Source: Bacteroidota bacterium (GTDB lineage Bacteria; Bacteroidota; Ignavibacteria; Palsa-1295). Taken from it: a stretch of 33,831 nt of DNA. Made by a program: the position numbers and the translations under genes. The DNA is taken from assembly GCA_021324685.1 (NCBI GenBank), contig JAJPIQ010000075.1, forward strand, positions 1-33,831, written 5' to 3'. A model generated the notes under the pieces. That model was given only the letters and a program-made list of their open reading frames with translations, was not told the DNA's origin and made no database searches. Positions within the stretch are counted from its first letter, which is position 1. Each line of letters opens with the position of its first letter. Shown here one piece after another: positions 1 through 8,538 of this stretch.

Positions 1-534
1 ATGCCGAAGGACCGGGTCGAAGCGGCGATCAAACGCGCTTCTTCCAAAGACCAGGAGGCGTTCCAGGAAGTCGTCTATGAAGGATATGGACCGAGCGGCG
101 TTCCCATTGTCGTCGAATGCGCGACGGACAATCCCACGCGCACCGTGGCGAACGTTCGCAGCGCGTTCACCCGATCCGGCGGTCAGTTGGCGATGACGGG
201 CGCGCTCGATTTTCTCTTCGAACGCAAAGGCGTATTCAAATTCCCAAAAGACGGGCTCGATCTGGATGAATTAGAACTCGAACTTATCGACTTCGGCGCG
301 GAGGAGCTTTCCGCTGAAGAAGGCGAAGTCACGCTCCTCACCTCGTTTGCCGACTTTGCGGGGATGCAAAAAGCCCTGGAGGACCGCAACATCCCGGTCG
401 CCAGCGCCGAAGTCCAGCGCATCCCGACGGTCTTCAAGGAAATTCCCGAAACGGAGGAAGAGCCGGTCATGGAACTGATCGAAAAGCTCGAAGAAGACGA
501 CGACGTCCAGGCGGTGTATCATAATTTGAAATAG
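1..534 (+). CDS. yebC: YebC/PmpR-type regulator, 5'-truncated by the window edge
   Basis: This is the C-terminal part of a YebC/PmpR family protein (TACO1 type). Family members bind DNA as transcription regulators or act on ribosomes during translation of difficult peptides. The visible 177 residues begin in the conserved MPKDxVExAIKRA segment and continue with YEGYGPSGV, ECATDNPTRTVANVR and LFERKG, then the acidic C-terminal domain ending VYHNLK. Full-length members have about 240-250 residues, so roughly 70 N-terminal residues lie to the left of base 1. The ATG at base 1 is an internal Met codon, not the start. The TAG stop is at 532-534. The next gene starts 16 bp downstream on the same strand. 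Family identity is secure; which of the two proposed roles applies cannot be told. Confidence 0.95.
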   Translation: MPKDRVEAAIKRASSKDQEAFQEVVYEGYGPSGVPIVVECATDNPTRTVANVRSAFTRSGGQLAMTGALDFLFERKGVFKFPKDGLDLDELELELIDFGAEELSAEEGEVTLLTSFADFAGMQKALEDRNIPVASAEVQRIPTVFKEIPETEEEPVMELIEKLEEDDDVQAVYHNLK

Positions 535-550
535 AATTGGGATTCGAGAT

Positions 551-1429
551 TTGATTTCTATTCTTTCGAGGCCACTCTTTTTCTTTTCTCTCTTGATCGT
601 TGCGGCTCACACCGATGCGCCTAAACGCTCTGTCCCCTTCTATCGCATTACTCACGCCCATTCTTCGGACACTTCGTACCTTTTCGGGACCTTACACCTG
701 CTGGAAAGTTCCTACGTCGATACGATGCCGCAGGTGATGGCGGCGCTCGGTCGTGCAAACCTCGTGGTCGGTGAACTTGCGCTCGATAGCTCGCTGACGA
801 GCGGTGCGATCTCCGAAATTCTTTCCGGTCCGCCGCTCGACAGCCTGCTCACGAAGGACCAATACAAGAAAATTAAGCAAGCCGTTAAAGAGTACGTACA
901 ACTCCCGATGATGCTCTTTCAGAATGTGGAACCGGTCATGCTCGATGCCATGATCTTAGAAGGCATGTACACCCGGGCCCATCCGGAAAATCATACGACG
1001 GGGATTCCAATGGACCTTTTTTTTCAGCAGCAAGCGGCTAAACGCGGCGTACGCGTGATCGGTCTGGAACACGCCGAGGACCAGGAGACCGTGCTCGATT
1101 CGATTCCACTAAAGGAGCAGATCGATGACCTTATGGAACTGGTTTCCAATCCCAAAACCGCGATGTCGGAGTTGGACTCGATGCTTGCCGACTATCGTGC
1201 CGGAAAAATCACCGAGATCTTGGACGATCCGAGTTTCGGTGAATTATCGCCGAAGGAAATCGCGTCGATGCTGTACGACCGCAATAAAAAATGGCTCGAT
1301 ACGCTTCCGACGATCCTCGCCGGCCATCGCGCCTTCATTGCCGTTGGCGCCGGGCACCTCGCAGGGGCCCATGGCCTGGTCGAAGGCCTTCGTAAAAAAG
1401 GCTACACCGTTACCCCGGAAGAACCTTAG
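551..1429 (+). CDS. TraB/GumN family protein (TIKI-like fold), secreted or membrane-anchored
   Basis: The 292-aa product matches the TraB/PrgY/GumN family, which shares a fold with TIKI metalloproteases. Two GxxH motifs typical of the superfamily are visible: GTLH at residues 46-49 near the N terminus and GAGH at about 266-269 near the C terminus, followed by a GLVEGLRKKGYTV ending. An RN-x-x-W motif at about 244-248 is also typical. A short hydrophobic N terminus (FFFSLLIVAAH) suggests export or a membrane anchor. The only sensible start is TTG at 551, 16 bp after yebC; no strong Shine-Dalgarno sequence is visible. Related proteins may be hydrolases, but the substrate is unknown. It converges on amt, 36 bp away. 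Confidence 0.85.
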   Translation: MISILSRPLFFFSLLIVAAHTDAPKRSVPFYRITHAHSSDTSYLFGTLHLLESSYVDTMPQVMAALGRANLVVGELALDSSLTSGAISEILSGPPLDSLLTKDQYKKIKQAVKEYVQLPMMLFQNVEPVMLDAMILEGMYTRAHPENHTTGIPMDLFFQQQAAKRGVRVIGLEHAEDQETVLDSIPLKEQIDDLMELVSNPKTAMSELDSMLADYRAGKITEILDDPSFGELSPKEIASMLYDRNKKWLDTLPTILAGHRAFIAVGAGHLAGAHGLVEGLRKKGYTVTPEEP

Positions 1430-1437
1430 TACGCGTA

Positions 1438-1460
1438 CGGCACAAACACGGGCCGTGCCG
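1438..1460. terminator. Candidate bidirectional hairpin between convergent genes
   Basis: CGGCAC at 1438-1443 can pair with GTGCCG at 1455-1460 around an 11-nt loop. It lies in the 36-bp gap between the stop of the TraB/GumN gene and the stop of amt. A perfect palindrome GTACGCGTAC (1429-1438) directly precedes it and overlaps the TAG stop. There is no clear T-tract on either side, so an intrinsic terminator is only suggested by position and symmetry. Confidence 0.35.
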
Positions 1461-1465
1461 ATGGA

Positions 1466-2704
1466 TTAATTCGAATGCTCGAGATATGCGATCTCACCGT
1501 GAAGCACCAGATCGAGTCCGGCAACTTCGTGTGCTTCGGCAACTTTCACCGTGGTGATTTTATTGATGAGCCAGAGCATCGCGTAGGTAAAGCCGAACGC
1601 CCAGACGGAGGAAATCGCGATCGCGGCGATCTGCTTGAAAAAGAAATCCGGGTTCCCGAACAACAGGCCGTTCGTGTGCACGGCCGGATTGAAGTTCGCG
1701 TCGGCCAGCAGGCCTAAGAGAACGATTCCCAGCGCTCCGCCCACGCCGTGGACGCCCCACACGTCCAACGCGTCGTCCCATTTCAGTTTGTTCTTGAGCA
1801 TGACGGCCCAATAACAAATAATTCCGGCAACTATCCCGATCCCGACTGCCGCGAGCGGCGAAACGTAGCCCGCGGCCGGAGTAATCGTGGCGAGTCCTGC
1901 CACCGCACCGGTGAGGAGACCGAGGAACTTCGGTTTACGCGAGGAGAACCATTCGATAAACATCCAGGTCACGGCCGCGAAGCTCGCCGCCAGGTCGGTG
2001 TTCAGGAATGCGCTGGCGGTCACCGAATCGACGCGAAATTCGCTCCCGGCATTGAAGCCATACCATCCGAACCAGAGCAGTCCGGTTCCCAAAGCCACGA
2101 GCGGGATCGAGTGCGGCCCTGCGTCCGCTGCGCGGCGCTTGCCGACGTAGAGGACCGATGCCAGCGCCGCCATGCCGGCAATATTATGCACGACAATGCC
2201 GCCCGCGAAATCGAGCACGCCCCACTGCGCCAGGAAGCCACCACCCCAGATCATGTGCACGAATGGGAAGTAGACAAAGAGCAGCCATGCGGTCAGGAAG
2301 ATCATATAGGCTTTGAAGGTCACGCGGTTCGTGAAGGCGCCGGTGATAAGCGCCGGCGTGATGATCGCGAACATCATCTGGTATGCGATGAAGACAATGA
2401 GCGGGATGGAAGGATTGATCGGCGAGGGGCTCATCAGATCGACCCCGTGCAGGAAGGCCTGATCTAAGTTCCCGATCACGCCGCCGACGTCTCCGCTGAA
2501 GCAGAGCGAATACCCGAAGGCGAACCAGAGGACGGTCGTCCAGCCCATGCTTACGAAGGACTGGATCATGATCGCCAGCACATTCTTGCGCCCGACCAGC
2601 CCGCCGTAAAAAAAGGCGAGCCCGGGCGTCATGAGCATGACAAGGCTGGTACACAGCAGCATAAAACCGGTGTTGCCGGTATCGAGGGTCAGGGTGGGAT
2701 GCAT
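1466..2704 (-). CDS. amt: Ammonium transporter (Amt/Mep/Rh family)
   Basis: This 412-aa polytopic inner-membrane protein carries ammonium into the cell. The family signature DFAGGIVVHNIAG is at residues 165-177. It contains the Asp needed for folding and recruitment (D165) and the first pore His (H173). The second pore His is H319 in DVWGVHGVGG. F112 and W153 match the pore-gate and recruitment-site aromatics. About 11 hydrophobic segments can be seen. The ATG at 2704 is preceded by a good GGAGG, 8 bp upstream, which fixes the start. A promoter-like element lies about 40 bp further up. No glnK/P-II gene follows it inside the window; it ends against the TraB/GumN gene. No export signal is separable from the first membrane segment. 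Confidence 0.96.
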   Translation of the reverse strand: MHPTLTLDTGNTGFMLLCTSLVMLMTPGLAFFYGGLVGRKNVLAIMIQSFVSMGWTTVLWFAFGYSLCFSGDVGGVIGNLDQAFLHGVDLMSPSPINPSIPLIVFIAYQMMFAIITPALITGAFTNRVTFKAYMIFLTAWLLFVYFPFVHMIWGGGFLAQWGVLDFAGGIVVHNIAGMAALASVLYVGKRRAADAGPHSIPLVALGTGLLWFGWYGFNAGSEFRVDSVTASAFLNTDLAASFAAVTWMFIEWFSSRKPKFLGLLTGAVAGLATITPAAGYVSPLAAVGIGIVAGIICYWAVMLKNKLKWDDALDVWGVHGVGGALGIVLLGLLADANFNPAVHTNGLLFGNPDFFFKQIAAIAISSVWAFGFTYAMLWLINKITTVKVAEAHEVAGLDLVLHGEIAYLEHSN

Positions 2705-3269
2705 CTTTTACCTCCGGGAACGTTAACTATTTATGGAACTTCGGCACAAATATACAACAATTTCGGATCGGTGGATTGGAACATATTTTTGCTGGAGCTG
2801 GATGAGGCCGGGAGCGAACCATGACAGGTTCGTATGTCGGGGCGGTAAACCTTCAGCGGCATTTGACGCTTAATTCGCTATCAAAAGAGTGAAATGCGCG
2901 CTGCCCTTAGTCGAAATTTCCTTTTCGTGACCTCGTGGGCATATGCAGGCGAAAAAGGATGTCTAAAAGCACGTTAAAACGGCATGACCGAACGAAACTC
3001 TTTGTACCTCTTAACGTTTGCTCATTCACCACGTTTTTCGGAAAACGACTCTAAAATCCTCACGCTATCGACGATTTCTACGATTTCTGCCAGTCGGGTT
3101 TCCGGCTGACGCTAAAAGCTTCTTTTTAGCGAAACTTTAAGGTCATACCGCGCCGGGCTGTGAAAGAACAGCAATCGGAGCGAATTTTACGTAATCGGAA
3201 TAAGAAATCGTGCGACGTCTGTCATTTCTACCATCGGTCCCTGCGGCTGCCACGGGAAAGAAGCGTCCT
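2705..3269. other. 565-bp non-coding region between amt and porU with several hairpins
   Basis: No believable gene or tRNA is visible here. The region holds the amt promoter at its left end. Four inverted repeats follow: 2815-2832 (CGAACC / GGTTCG, 6-nt loop), 3032-3047 (CGTTTT / AAAACG, loop TCGG), 3091-3108 (CAGTCGG / CCGGCTG with one G-T pair, 4-nt loop) and 3110-3131 (CGCTAAAA / TTTTAGCG, 6-nt loop). A TTACGTAA palindrome lies at 3187-3194. The last two hairpins are one base apart, about 140-180 bp before the porU start. They could be a leader RNA structure or operator sites. No T-tract follows them, so they do not look like ordinary terminators. Confidence 0.5.
2747..2754 (-). promoter_or_regulatory. 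TAnnTTTG-type -7 promoter element for amt
   Basis: On the minus strand these bases read TATATTTG, a full match to the Bacteroidota -7 consensus TAnnTTTG. It lies about 43 bp upstream of the amt ATG, giving a short leader that ends in GGAGG. A matching -33 TTTG was not evident; the spacer region is T-rich but degenerate. The functional assignment is inference from motif and position. Confidence 0.45.
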
Positions 3270-6200
3270 ATGTTCGCGTCTCGTTTTTTTGCGGTTTTTG
3301 GTCTCGTTTTAGCGTTTTTCCTCGCTTCAGTGTTTTTTGTTTCTTCAGCGCTCGCACAGCAAACCGGTCCATACCGCATCCTTTCTGTTTCTCCGGGCGA
3401 AATCACGCTCGAGATCGCCCCACATTATAATTCCCATACGGTCGCAGGCACTGACGGACATTCATACACAGAAATCGGCTTTTTTGGCGGAATTTCGCGG
3501 GATTCGGCAGGCGCTCCGGACGTTTTGCGCTTGCCGCTTAATTTTCTAACACCGAGCCAAAAACCGGCTGAAATTCAGGTCTTAAGCCAGTCTCTGGAAG
3601 TTTTGCCAAACGTCGATCTGCCTCCGGTGCCAACGATCGTCACGAAAAATGGCAATGCGGTCCCCGAATATACCCCAAACGCTCGCTATTTTTTGCAGAA
3701 CTCGGGTGATCTATATGCGGCCGAGGCGGTCGGCCGGTTCCGAAATGCATTTTCGGAGCGGATCTGGATTTCGCCGATCCAGTACGATCCAGAAACTCGC
3801 AGCCTAACCCGCGTAAAATCGCTCGTTTTGCGCATTTCTTTCGCCGATGCAAGTCTGGCGCGTTCAAACTCGAACGTGCTTTCTCATGAGGAAGCAGAGT
3901 TTTTCCATGCGCTTTTCATAAACGGCTCGGTGTCCCAATTTTATAATTGCGCCGCTCCAGAAATTACCGATAATTTGCAGAAATCGGCAAAGAATATTGC
4001 TTTATCGACCGCCGGGAGCGGCCAGTGGCTCGAGATCACAACGACGAACGAGGGCGTGTACCGCATCTCGGCCCAGGACCTGGCGAGCAATGGCATTTCG
4101 GGTCCGATCGACCCGAATTCGATAGAATTGTTCGGTACGGGAGGCCTGATGCTCGTCGAAAATGTGACCGATTCGAGCGGCGAGTGGCTCCAGACTCCGA
4201 TCGAAGTCCGCACCGATGCGAGCGGGTTTAAGGAACTTTATTTTTACGCCAGTTCGGCTACGAATTGGCGGTATTCGAGCTACCCCGGCGGTACGGACGG
4301 CCTCTTTCATGAACTGAATCCTTACACTTCCGCCGGCCATTTCCTGCTTAAAATTGGGGGAGACAATATCGGGAACCCTCTTCGAATTCCCGTTCAGCCT
4401 GATTCGCCCAGTCGGCCTGCTGCCCCGGCAAATCGGGTGTTGGCGGCGATCAATCGAGAGAACGATCGGACACTTGAAATTCCGAATATCGGACGAGAAA
4501 TGCTCGATCAGGCGATACCCCGCTCGGACGCCCCTTCGCCGCTCAATTTTTCGGTCGATGCTCCCGGTTACACTGGCGATTCCTCCGTTTTACGCGTCGG
4601 CTTCGATTCGCAAGTCGATTCAGACCAGAATAATCCGGCCTCGGGATCGGTCGCGGTAACCGTCAATAGCGAGAAAGTCGCAACTATTCAAACGCGCGTA
4701 AATGGCGGTCCGGACCGGAATTGGGACAACACGACAGTGCTCGATCCTGCAATCCAGGCTCCGCTCAATGTTTCGCTCAGTTTTACGAGCTCGAGCATTA
4801 CAGGAAGTGCCACGCTCGATTTTGTGGAACTTATATATCGCCGTTCGACCGATATCGGCTCTGTTCAAATTCCGTTTTTTATTCTCGATACCGGCGCCGC
4901 ATTCCATTATAATTTCACGAGCGCGACCGGCGGCGAACTCTGGGATATCACCAATCCCTTTGCTGCGCATGTTGTGGCAAGCGCTTCGGGCGATGCAATT
5001 TCGGTCGATCTTCAGGGGATGGTGCATCAGATGCGACATTTTATCGCATTCTCGGGTGCATCGCTGCAAACTCCGTCGATCAGTTCGGTTTCAGTTCCCA
5101 ATCTTCGAAGTGGCGTTTGCCAGACCGGCGCCACAGAGATCATCATCGCTCCACAGGAATTCCTTCCGCAGGCGAATGAACTCGCGCAGTTACGCGAACA
5201 AGGCGGAGAAGCAACCGAGGCGATGTCCGCCGTTGTCGTTTCGATCGACGATGTGTTCCGTGAATTTGGTTATGGTTCCCACGATGTAACGGCCCTGCGC
5301 GATTTTATGGCGTACCTCTTCCGCCATGCCAGCACAAAACCTGTTTATCTGACACTTCTGGGCGGTGGACACTGCGATTATCAGAATCGGCAAACTTCGG
5401 CCAGCAACTGGATCCCGGTCTGGGAAAACGAACCGTATCCAGCGCCCGGATTCCGTTCGTCCTTTGGCGCAGAACCGAATCCAGACGATGGATACTTCGC
5501 CCAACTGACTCCAGGCGGCAGTTACGATCTGGCGGTAGGACGAATTTCGGCACGGAATACCGACGATGCCGACGTGTATGTCCAAAAAGTGCGGGAATAC
5601 GAGCATGCGAGCGATACGGGCGCGTGGCGCTCGGTCGCGACATTTTTGGCCGACGATCATTACGATCCCGAGCCTGAGTTCGAACAGGAAGGCTTTGTTG
5701 ACCCGCTCGATCATTTTTTCGATACCGAAAACGAGACAACACACGTTCAGGACCGCGTATCGATAAAAAAAATCTATGAGTCGAGCTATCCGACGGTGAT
5801 CTCTTCGACCGGTCAGCGGCTGAAACCGCTTGTGAACCAGGCCATCGAGAATGCCTTCGCTTCGGGCACGATGCTTTTTTCCTTTATTGGCCATGGAAAT
5901 CCGGAAGTGTGGACGCACGAATCGGTACTGAACGTACCAGGGTCGATCACTCAAATGACAAATTTCGACCGGCTTGCCTACGTAACTACGGCTACCTGCG
6001 ACTTCAGCCGGTATGACGATTTTTCGTTCTTTTCTGGCGGTGAACTGTTCTTGATGAATCCCACAGGAGGGGCAATTGGCCTGCTTGGAACTTCACGCTC
6101 CGTTACAAGCGGCGAACCGCTCGTGCAGTATTTTTACGATGCGCTGTTCCATCACGATCCGGACCTCGGTACTTCGACAGTGGGTGTCGCGCTGCTGGCA

Positions 6201-7379
6201 GGGAAAGCACACGCAAGCCCGAACGGCCCGTTTTTCTATCTGCTCGGCGATCCCGCCCAGCGGCTCCTCTTGCCAAAACTCTACGTTGCCTTCGATTCGC
6301 TGAACGGTGCTCCGATGAGCGATAGTACGACGATCCCAGCACTTTCGCAGGTACGAGTTTCAGGCTCCATTCGGACCGGCAGTGAACCGGACGCATCGAC
6401 CGATGCAACGTTTAACGGCACAGTGACCGTCACACTCTATGACACTCCGACGCACAAAATAGCGACGTCCTATTTTCCGCAGGCTTCGCCGCCGGAAACA
6501 ATCACCGATTCGTATTCGGTGGATGGACCCGTGCTGTATCGCGGCACCGCGACGGTTACGAATGGCCAGTTCTCGATCGCTTTTATTGTACCGCGGGACT
6601 TAAAGCTCGATTCCGGTTCAGCGAAATTTTCGGGCTATGCTTATTCCGGTTCCGATTTCAGGACCGCTTTGGGAGACAAGACCGGCATCGCGCTTACCGG
6701 AGATACCGCAATCCTTGCCAACGACACCGGTGGCATCCGGCTCCAGCTCTGGCTGGGAAACCGAGCGTTCCAGAGTGGGGACGCGGTTTCCATGAGTTCT
6801 ACGGCTATCGTCGATATCGATGCTACCCATGGTCTTAATACTTCCACGGCGAGTATCGGCCACAGTTTTATTGCCTGGGTGGATAATGCGATGGACTCTT
6901 CGGTCGATATGGCGAGCACCTACACATCGAAATCTAACGATTTTACGCAGGGCACAAGTGAACATGCCATCGCGCTGCCACCGGGACATCATACCCTGCA
7001 CGTTCGAGCGTTCGATACCTACGATAACGCCGCGTTCGCAAGCGTCGATTTTGTCGCGAAAAAAGACGCGCCATACCAGCTTTACGATGTGACTGCGGTT
7101 CCAAACCCGATCACGGACCACACGACATTCAGCTTCGTCCAGCCAGGCAATGCCGGAAGCGTCGTCAATGTCACACTCAATATTTATACGACGGATGGCC
7201 GTTTAATACGTTCCCTTACCGCATCGTCCAGCGAAAGCGCGATCGAGATTCCGTGGGATGGGCGCGACGTAACTGGAACGGCCGTCGCTAATGGCGCTTA
7301 TGTTTTTACGATCGATGCCGTGGATGTCGGCGATGGGACCACCTCCGTCGCGACCGGGAAATGCATCGTTAAACGATAA
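3270..7379 (+). CDS. porU: T9SS sortase PorU-like, C25 (gingipain-type) peptidase family
   Basis: PorU is the outer-membrane sortase that removes the C-terminal sorting domain of T9SS cargo and attaches the protein to the surface. This product is 1369 aa from the ATG at 3270. A longer GTG start at 3210 is possible, but the ATG gives a textbook signal peptide (hydrophobic core, cleavage ALA|QQ after residue 29). The C25 catalytic pair is visible: His875 in FIGHGN and Cys910 in TATCDFSRYDD, 35 residues apart, close to gingipain spacing. Next to them are TLLGGGHCDY and a GGAIGLLGTSR segment. The last 100 residues form a FlgD-like/sorting-type Ig domain (VPNPITDHTTFSF, then WDGRD). It is followed after 30 bp by porV, the usual partner. 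Codons are somewhat more AT-rich than in neighbouring genes. Confidence 0.93.
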   Translation: MFASRFFAVFGLVLAFFLASVFFVSSALAQQTGPYRILSVSPGEITLEIAPHYNSHTVAGTDGHSYTEIGFFGGISRDSAGAPDVLRLPLNFLTPSQKPAEIQVLSQSLEVLPNVDLPPVPTIVTKNGNAVPEYTPNARYFLQNSGDLYAAEAVGRFRNAFSERIWISPIQYDPETRSLTRVKSLVLRISFADASLARSNSNVLSHEEAEFFHALFINGSVSQFYNCAAPEITDNLQKSAKNIALSTAGSGQWLEITTTNEGVYRISAQDLASNGISGPIDPNSIELFGTGGLMLVENVTDSSGEWLQTPIEVRTDASGFKELYFYASSATNWRYSSYPGGTDGLFHELNPYTSAGHFLLKIGGDNIGNPLRIPVQPDSPSRPAAPANRVLAAINRENDRTLEIPNIGREMLDQAIPRSDAPSPLNFSVDAPGYTGDSSVLRVGFDSQVDSDQNNPASGSVAVTVNSEKVATIQTRVNGGPDRNWDNTTVLDPAIQAPLNVSLSFTSSSITGSATLDFVELIYRRSTDIGSVQIPFFILDTGAAFHYNFTSATGGELWDITNPFAAHVVASASGDAISVDLQGMVHQMRHFIAFSGASLQTPSISSVSVPNLRSGVCQTGATEIIIAPQEFLPQANELAQLREQGGEATEAMSAVVVSIDDVFREFGYGSHDVTALRDFMAYLFRHASTKPVYLTLLGGGHCDYQNRQTSASNWIPVWENEPYPAPGFRSSFGAEPNPDDGYFAQLTPGGSYDLAVGRISARNTDDADVYVQKVREYEHASDTGAWRSVATFLADDHYDPEPEFEQEGFVDPLDHFFDTENETTHVQDRVSIKKIYESSYPTVISSTGQRLKPLVNQAIENAFASGTMLFSFIGHGNPEVWTHESVLNVPGSITQMTNFDRLAYVTTATCDFSRYDDFSFFSGGELFLMNPTGGAIGLLGTSRSVTSGEPLVQYFYDALFHHDPDLGTSTVGVALLAGKAHASPNGPFFYLLGDPAQRLLLPKLYVAFDSLNGAPMSDSTTIPALSQVRVSGSIRTGSEPDASTDATFNGTVTVTLYDTPTHKIATSYFPQASPPETITDSYSVDGPVLYRGTATVTNGQFSIAFIVPRDLKLDSGSAKFSGYAYSGSDFRTALGDKTGIALTGDTAILANDTGGIRLQLWLGNRAFQSGDAVSMSSTAIVDIDATHGLNTSTASIGHSFIAWVDNAMDSSVDMASTYTSKSNDFTQGTSEHAIALPPGHHTLHVRAFDTYDNAAFASVDFVAKKDAPYQLYDVTAVPNPITDHTTFSFVQPGNAGSVVNVTLNIYTTDGRLIRSLTASSSESAIEIPWDGRDVTGTAVANGAYVFTIDAVDVGDGTTSVATGKCIVKR

Positions 7380-7409
7380 ATCGAGTTTAAAACACACTTA
7401 CTTCGAAGG

Positions 7410-8522
7410 ATGAATACGATAATAAAGCATAGTTTCCTTGCGGCGGCACTGGTTCTCACGCCATGCGCATTCCTCGCAACTCCGGGGCACGCCCAGCAGA
7501 CCGCCTCGGCGATCGTTTCGACAGCCGTACCATTCATGCTGATCGCGCCCGATGCGCGTGCCAGCGGAATGGGAGACGTCGGCACCGGCAATCCGGACGA
7601 TATCGACGCGATCTATTACAATCCCGCGGGGCTTGCCTTCCAGACCGGAAAACAAGTTGGAATGACCCACTCGCAATGGCTCCCCCAGTTCAATCAGAGC
7701 GACCTGTTTTTCGACAATCTCAATTTTAAATGGAACGACGATGACAAGTTCGGCGGCACGATCGGCGGCAGCATCGTTTTCCTCAACCTCGGGGAATTTA
7801 TTTACACCACCGAAGCCTCGCCCACGCCGATCACGACGTTTCACTCTTTCGAATATGCGGTCACCGGCACGTATGCCACGAAACTTTCGAACGACTGGGG
7901 TTTTGGCGGAAGCCTTCGTTTTATCCAATCGACGCTTTCGACCCTCCACGTCGCCTATGAGCAATCCAATGGCGTGGGATACTCGGTGTCGTTCGATCTC
8001 AGTGCGCTCTGGAAGCCGGACTCGACCTATATCGATGGCATCGGCAATGCGCTCGAAGTCGGATTTATTCTGGCAGACGTCGGACCGAAGATCAAGTATG
8101 TCGATGCGCTGCAGGCCGATCCGCTTCCCACCGAACTTCGTGTCGGAGCATCCTACAAGCTTTATAGCGACGAATATAACGACCTCAAGATCGCTTCCGA
8201 CGTCGGGAAGCTTCTCGTCCATCGCGATGCCGGCGCGATCACGGCCGACCCCCTTCCGAAATCGTTTATTACCTCCTGGGACGACAGCACGATGCATTCC
8301 TTTATGTGGTCGACGGGCGTAGAATATTGGTACGATCAGCTTTTGGCGCTGCGAGCCGGATACTACACGGAAGGTTCCCATGTCGGCGGCCGGAATTACC
8401 TCACGTTCGGTGCCGGACTTCGTTACGATGCCTATCAATTCGATTTCAGCTACATTGACGCGCTTGTGGCCGATAGTCCGCTGGCGAACACCTTGCGCTT
8501 TACGCTCGGCATAAAATGGTAG
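7410..8522 (+). CDS. porV: T9SS outer-membrane cargo shuttle PorV (LptO)
   Basis: PorV is a FadL-like outer-membrane beta-barrel that collects cargo from the T9SS translocon and hands it to PorU. The 370-aa product has a signal peptide cleaved at about GHA|QQ (residue 28). It then has the diagnostic PorV stretch AVPFMLIAPDARASGMGD followed by IYYNPAGLAF. The rest alternates in beta-strand fashion and ends with an amphipathic strand, FTLGIKW, ending in an aromatic residue as expected for BAM-assembled barrels. The ATG at 7410 lies 30 bp after porU, so the two are almost certainly co-transcribed. Length agrees with known PorV proteins of about 380-400 residues. Confidence 0.95.
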   Translation: MNTIIKHSFLAAALVLTPCAFLATPGHAQQTASAIVSTAVPFMLIAPDARASGMGDVGTGNPDDIDAIYYNPAGLAFQTGKQVGMTHSQWLPQFNQSDLFFDNLNFKWNDDDKFGGTIGGSIVFLNLGEFIYTTEASPTPITTFHSFEYAVTGTYATKLSNDWGFGGSLRFIQSTLSTLHVAYEQSNGVGYSVSFDLSALWKPDSTYIDGIGNALEVGFILADVGPKIKYVDALQADPLPTELRVGASYKLYSDEYNDLKIASDVGKLLVHRDAGAITADPLPKSFITSWDDSTMHSFMWSTGVEYWYDQLLALRAGYYTEGSHVGGRNYLTFGAGLRYDAYQFDFSYIDALVADSPLANTLRFTLGIKW

Positions 8523-8538
8523 CGACTCCCCCTAAAGT

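Noticed and set aside
2784-2791. TATTTTTG on the plus strand as a promoter for porU
   Set aside because: It matches TAnnTTTG but lies about 480 bp before the porU start with no -33 element seen; chance matches are common in an AT-rich patch.
2811-2840. T-arm-like GGTTCG sequence suggesting a tRNA
   Set aside because: No acceptor stem, anticodon arm or CCA end can be drawn around it; the match is explained by a simple inverted repeat.
3110-3131. Hairpin CGCTAAAA / TTTTAGCG as an intrinsic terminator
   Set aside because: The stem is AT-rich and no T-tract follows; there is also no gene on the plus strand upstream that needs ending. Kept only as part of the hairpin-rich region.
7398-8438. 346-codon minus-strand ORF opposite porV
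   Set aside because: The porV frame has a signal peptide and diagnostic PorV motifs; the opposite frame has neither.
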